NCBI GenBank assembly: GCA_019637355.1
Contig: JAHBVT010000001.1
Span: 1,271,192 to 1,335,191 of the forward strand
Reading direction: 5' to 3'
DNA length: 64,000 nucleotides
From: Gemmatimonadaceae bacterium
GTDB taxonomy: Bacteria; Gemmatimonadota; Gemmatimonadetes; Gemmatimonadales; Gemmatimonadaceae
Notes under the pieces: model-generated
The model's input: the letters and a program-made list of their open reading frames with translations, nothing else
Databases searched by the model: none
Told to the model about the DNA's origin: nothing
Shown here: positions 61,538 through 64,000 of the stretch, one piece after another
Layout of the letters: each line of letters opens with the position of its first letter
Position numbering within the stretch: the first letter of the stretch is position 1
Translations under genes and position numbers: made by a program

Positions 61538-63027
61538 CCGAGACGCCATCCGGCGGACGGCAAGGCGTCGTCGCACGCAATACCCAGGCCCTGACGGCCA
61601 CCGGCCTCGGCGAGGGTACGGTCCGCCGCATCGGGCGCACCTGGGTGACCGCGTTCTATGTGGCGCTACGCAACCTCAAGATGTACCCGATCGAGAACGC
61701 GGTGGTGCAGAAGGGGCTCGAAGACCTCACCAAGCTCTCGGCCGAGCTCATCGACGGCGATGGCGAGTGCGAATTTCGGCTGGCCGGGGAATTCCTGTTC
61801 CTCAACGCCACGCGGATGAAGCTCGACCTCGACAACTACACGAGCTTCTCGTTCCTGCTCAATCGTTGCCGTGATGCCGGTGTCGGTGTGCTGCGCTTCT
61901 CGGATCGCCCGACCGTGCGCGACTGGACGGTGCTGCTGTCCTTCCTGATCAACCCGCAGGGCAAGGGCGCGGGTGAGCGCTTCGAGCTCCTCAACGCACG
62001 GCTCACCGAGACCAAGGTCACCGTCTTCGAGCTCGGCCCCCCGCCGGACAGCGACGACAACCCCGCCGACGAGGGCGAGTCGAAGGAGCGTGCCAAGCGC
62101 ACCTACCAGCAGTCAGTGACGACGACGAAGGAAGTGCTGAATTCGGTGCGGATGGGGCAGAGCCCCAACGTCAAGAAGATCAAGCGCGTGGTGCAGGGCA
62201 TCGTCGACCAGATTCTCAGTGACGAGTCCTCGCTGGTGGGCCTGACGACCATCCGCGACTACGACGACTATACGTTCACCCACTGCGTGAACGTGGCGAT
62301 CTTCTCGATTGCGCTCGGGCGTCGTCTCGGCCTCACGCGCCTGCAGCTCTACGACCTCGGCTTCACGGCGCTGTTCCACGACATCGGCAAGTCCCGTGTC
62401 CCGATCGACGTCATCCAGAAGCCCGACGCGCTCGACGAAGAAGAGTGGCGCCTCGTGATGGCCCATCCTTGGCTCGGCGTGTTGGCGCTGTTCCAGTTGC
62501 GCGAGCATTCGGAGTTCCCATACCGCTCGATGCTCGTCGCGTACCAGCACCATATGAAGCGCGATCTCACCGGGTATCCGCGGTCGCTGCGCATCGCTGA
62601 GATGAGTTTCTATAGCAAGATCGTCGCGGTAGCGGACGGCTTCGATGCCGCGACGTCGCGCCGCGTGTACACCACGCAGCCGTTGAGTCCGGCAGAGGTC
62701 CTGCGGGAGATGCGCGATAACCCGCGGCGCGGGATGGATCCCGTCGTCGTGAAGGCCTTCGTCGCCTTGCTCGGCATCTATCCGGTGGGCTCGCTCGTGG
62801 TGCTCGACTCCTTCGAACTCGCCATCGTGCACGCCGTCAACCCGATTCCCGAAATGGTCTCGCGGCCCATCGTGCGCGTCATCAGCGACGACCTCGGCAA
62901 CGTTGAGCATCCGGGGCGGCTGGTGGACCTCGCCGAGAAGAACGAGGCTGGCACGTTCGCGAAGTCCATCATCAAGACGGCGGATCCCGACCGGTACGGC
63001 ATCCGTGTCGGCGACTACTTCGTCTGA
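61534..63027 (+). CDS. HD-GYP-type domain protein with altered GYP signature
   Basis: A 497-residue protein. Residues ~35-170 form an N-terminal domain like that of the preceding protein (FYVALRNLKMYPIENAVVQ, FLFLNATRMKLDLDNY). The HD domain carries His282-Asp283 in FHDIGKSRVP and a His in MAHPWLG (His311). The signature usually read HHE..DG.GYP is here HHMKRDLTGYP (339-349), with Met for the metal-ligand Glu and Leu for Gly. It may hydrolyse c-di-GMP weakly, or act as a sensor or another phosphohydrolase. It is sandwiched between the HEAT gene and trpA. Confidence 0.88.
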   Translation: MTETPSGGRQGVVARNTQALTATGLGEGTVRRIGRTWVTAFYVALRNLKMYPIENAVVQKGLEDLTKLSAELIDGDGECEFRLAGEFLFLNATRMKLDLDNYTSFSFLLNRCRDAGVGVLRFSDRPTVRDWTVLLSFLINPQGKGAGERFELLNARLTETKVTVFELGPPPDSDDNPADEGESKERAKRTYQQSVTTTKEVLNSVRMGQSPNVKKIKRVVQGIVDQILSDESSLVGLTTIRDYDDYTFTHCVNVAIFSIALGRRLGLTRLQLYDLGFTALFHDIGKSRVPIDVIQKPDALDEEEWRLVMAHPWLGVLALFQLREHSEFPYRSMLVAYQHHMKRDLTGYPRSLRIAEMSFYSKIVAVADGFDAATSRRVYTTQPLSPAEVLREMRDNPRRGMDPVVVKAFVALLGIYPVGSLVVLDSFELAIVHAVNPIPEMVSRPIVRVISDDLGNVEHPGRLVDLAEKNEAGTFAKSIIKTADPDRYGIRVGDYFV

Positions 63028-63031
63028 GCCC

Positions 63032-63808
63032 GTGCTGACCGAACGCTTCCAGGCGCTGCGCGCCGATGGGCGCCGTGCGCTCGTCTGCTACGTGACGGCC
63101 GGCCATCCCAATCCGGACGAGTCGGTGCGGTTCATCCGTGAACTGCCGGCCGCTGGCGCCGACGTCATCGAAGTCGGCGTCCCGTTTTCCGACCCACTGG
63201 CGGATGGTCCCGTCATCCAGGGTAGCTCGCAGAAGGCGCTCGTCCAAGGCGTCACTTTTGAGGGGACATTGGCCATCATCGCCGAGGCCAAGCCCGCTGT
63301 GCCGGTGGTGCTCTTCAGCTATCTCAACCCGCTGATTGCAGCCGGGCCGGACGCGCTCACGCGCGCGGCGGCTGCGGGCGTCAGTGGCGTGCTCGTCACC
63401 GACCTGCCGGTCGGGGCCGATCCCGAGCGCGAGGCCTGGCTCGGGGGCGGGCCGCTCGAGTTCGTGCGCCTCGCCGCGCCCACGACGCCCCGCGAGCGGA
63501 TGGCCGAAGTCGCGACGCACGGCCGCGGCTTCGTGTATCTCATCAGCCGACTCGGCGTGACCGGGATGCACCAGGGGGTGGCCAGTTCGCTGCCGGAGAG
63601 CGTGGCTCGCCTACGTGCGGTGTGCGACCTGCCCATCTGCGTGGGCTTCGGTATCTCGACGCCGGCACAAGCACGCGCGGTGGCCGCGCTCGCTGACGGC
63701 GTCGTGGTAGGCTCCGCGTTGGTGAAGACCGCCGACGAACGCGGCGTCGAGGCCGCGCTCGCGTTGGTGCGCGCGATGCGCGCGGCGATGGACGGGGACG
63801 ACGGCTGA
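63032..63808 (+). CDS. trpA: Tryptophan synthase alpha chain
   Basis: Cleaves indole-3-glycerol phosphate to indole for TrpB. The product is 258 residues. The catalytic Glu and Asp lie in VIEVGVPFSDPLADGP. VLFSYLNPLIAAG, GVLVTDLPVGADPE, YLISRLGVTG and the phosphate site VGFGISTPAQA follow. The GTG at 63032 lies four bases after the HD-GYP stop. Its stop shares a base with the next ATG. Confidence 0.96.
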   Translation: MLTERFQALRADGRRALVCYVTAGHPNPDESVRFIRELPAAGADVIEVGVPFSDPLADGPVIQGSSQKALVQGVTFEGTLAIIAEAKPAVPVVLFSYLNPLIAAGPDALTRAAAAGVSGVLVTDLPVGADPEREAWLGGGPLEFVRLAAPTTPRERMAEVATHGRGFVYLISRLGVTGMHQGVASSLPESVARLRAVCDLPICVGFGISTPAQARAVAALADGVVVGSALVKTADERGVEAALALVRAMRAAMDGDDG

Positions 63809-64000
63809 TGCGGGCCATCGGCGTCTACCGCGCGATAACGCCGCCGCTCGGCACGGCAGCCGTCGTGCTCGCGTGCCTGCTCGACGACGGGTGGCTTCGC
63901 CACCCGTGGGTGACCGTGGGGTTGGTGCTCGCGGCTGCGGGGGCACGTCGCTTCCACTTGCCGATCACCAAGTTCACGTTCGTCGGCGTCCTCGGGATGG
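63808..64000 (+). CDS. Partial membrane protein, 3' end outside the window
   Basis: Only the first ~64 residues are visible: M-R-A-I-G-V-Y-R-A-I, then a hydrophobic helix (LGTAAVVLACLL), a short polar turn (DDGWLRHPW), a second helix (VTVGLVLAAAGA), and the segment RRFHLPITKFTFVGVLGM. This two-helix start resembles the membrane sensor part of some signalling proteins, but the output domain is not visible and no family is assigned. The TGATG overlap with trpA supports the start. Confidence 0.6.
   Translation, partial: MRAIGVYRAITPPLGTAAVVLACLLDDGWLRHPWVTVGLVLAAAGARRFHLPITKFTFVGVLGM

Overview
The window is a dense, high-GC (about two-thirds G+C by eye) bacterial chromosome segment, almost all of it coding. 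It looks like a member of the Gemmatimonadota. The basis is gene content and order, a PurSLQ-type purine set, a eukaryote/archaeal-like short prolyl-tRNA synthetase, and C-terminal Arg/Gly-rich tails on S2 and PNPase. The phylum is an inference, because no rRNA gene is present. Most neighbouring genes overlap by 1 or 4 bases (TAATG, TGATG, ATGA, GTGA), which indicates long translationally coupled operons.

Layout. 1-8169 (+) is a core translation and envelope run: rplM (cut by the window edge), rpsI, rpsB, tsf, pyrH, frr, uppS, cdsA, dxr, rseP. 8263-14440 (+) holds rpsO, pnp, an M16 peptidase, alanine dehydrogenase and mreB. 14454-21094 (+) continues the rod-shape cluster mreC-mreD-mrdA-rodA, then accD and folC. 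21103-27287 (+) holds hisS, proS, lysA, a YfcE-like phosphoesterase and guaA. 27288-27619 has no gene and is a nested inverted repeat. 27620-32915 holds a MATE transporter, a divergent PTS EIIA / dusB pair, larB and a GGDEF protein. 32968-33324 is the tmRNA gene ssrA. Directly downstream lie a minus-strand arsenic operon (arsR-arsM-arsN2-arsO) and chromate transporter chrA. 37468-39612 (+) is a large unknown EF-hand membrane protein. 39590-53949 (-) is a collinear block of 14 genes: truA, an active-site-less FSA/TalC homologue, a DegP/HtrA protease, purB, purC, a 65-residue membrane protein, pssA, purS, purQ, a zinc-ribbon protein, purL, purF, ppdK and ridA. 54046-64000 (+) holds a two-GAF protein and trpD, with lexA antisense, then trpC-trpF-trpB, a HEAT-repeat protein, a divergent HD-GYP protein, trpA and a partial membrane protein.

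How genes work together. The first block joins protein synthesis to lipid carrier, phospholipid and isoprenoid synthesis. The mre/mrdA/rodA block is the elongasome. The minus-strand block contains seven steps or subunits of IMP/AMP synthesis (PurF, PurS/PurQ/PurL, PurC, PurB). The trp cluster contains TrpD, C, F, B and A; trpE and trpG are not in the window.

Main points for a second look: (1) near-absence of the tetranucleotide CATG, with T-ending codons used before ATG; (2) two regulators inserted between trpB and trpA that appear to share an N-terminal domain but carry different outputs (HEAT repeats versus a variant HD-GYP); (3) a TalC/FSA-family protein lacking the Schiff-base lysine and two other active-site residues; (4) promoters whose -10 box ends 5-8 bases before the start codon, suggesting leaderless mRNAs; (5) several intergenic inverted-repeat families; (6) arsenic and chromate genes next to ssrA with no arsenite efflux pump. 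No CRISPR array, insertion sequence, integrase, rRNA or tRNA gene was seen.
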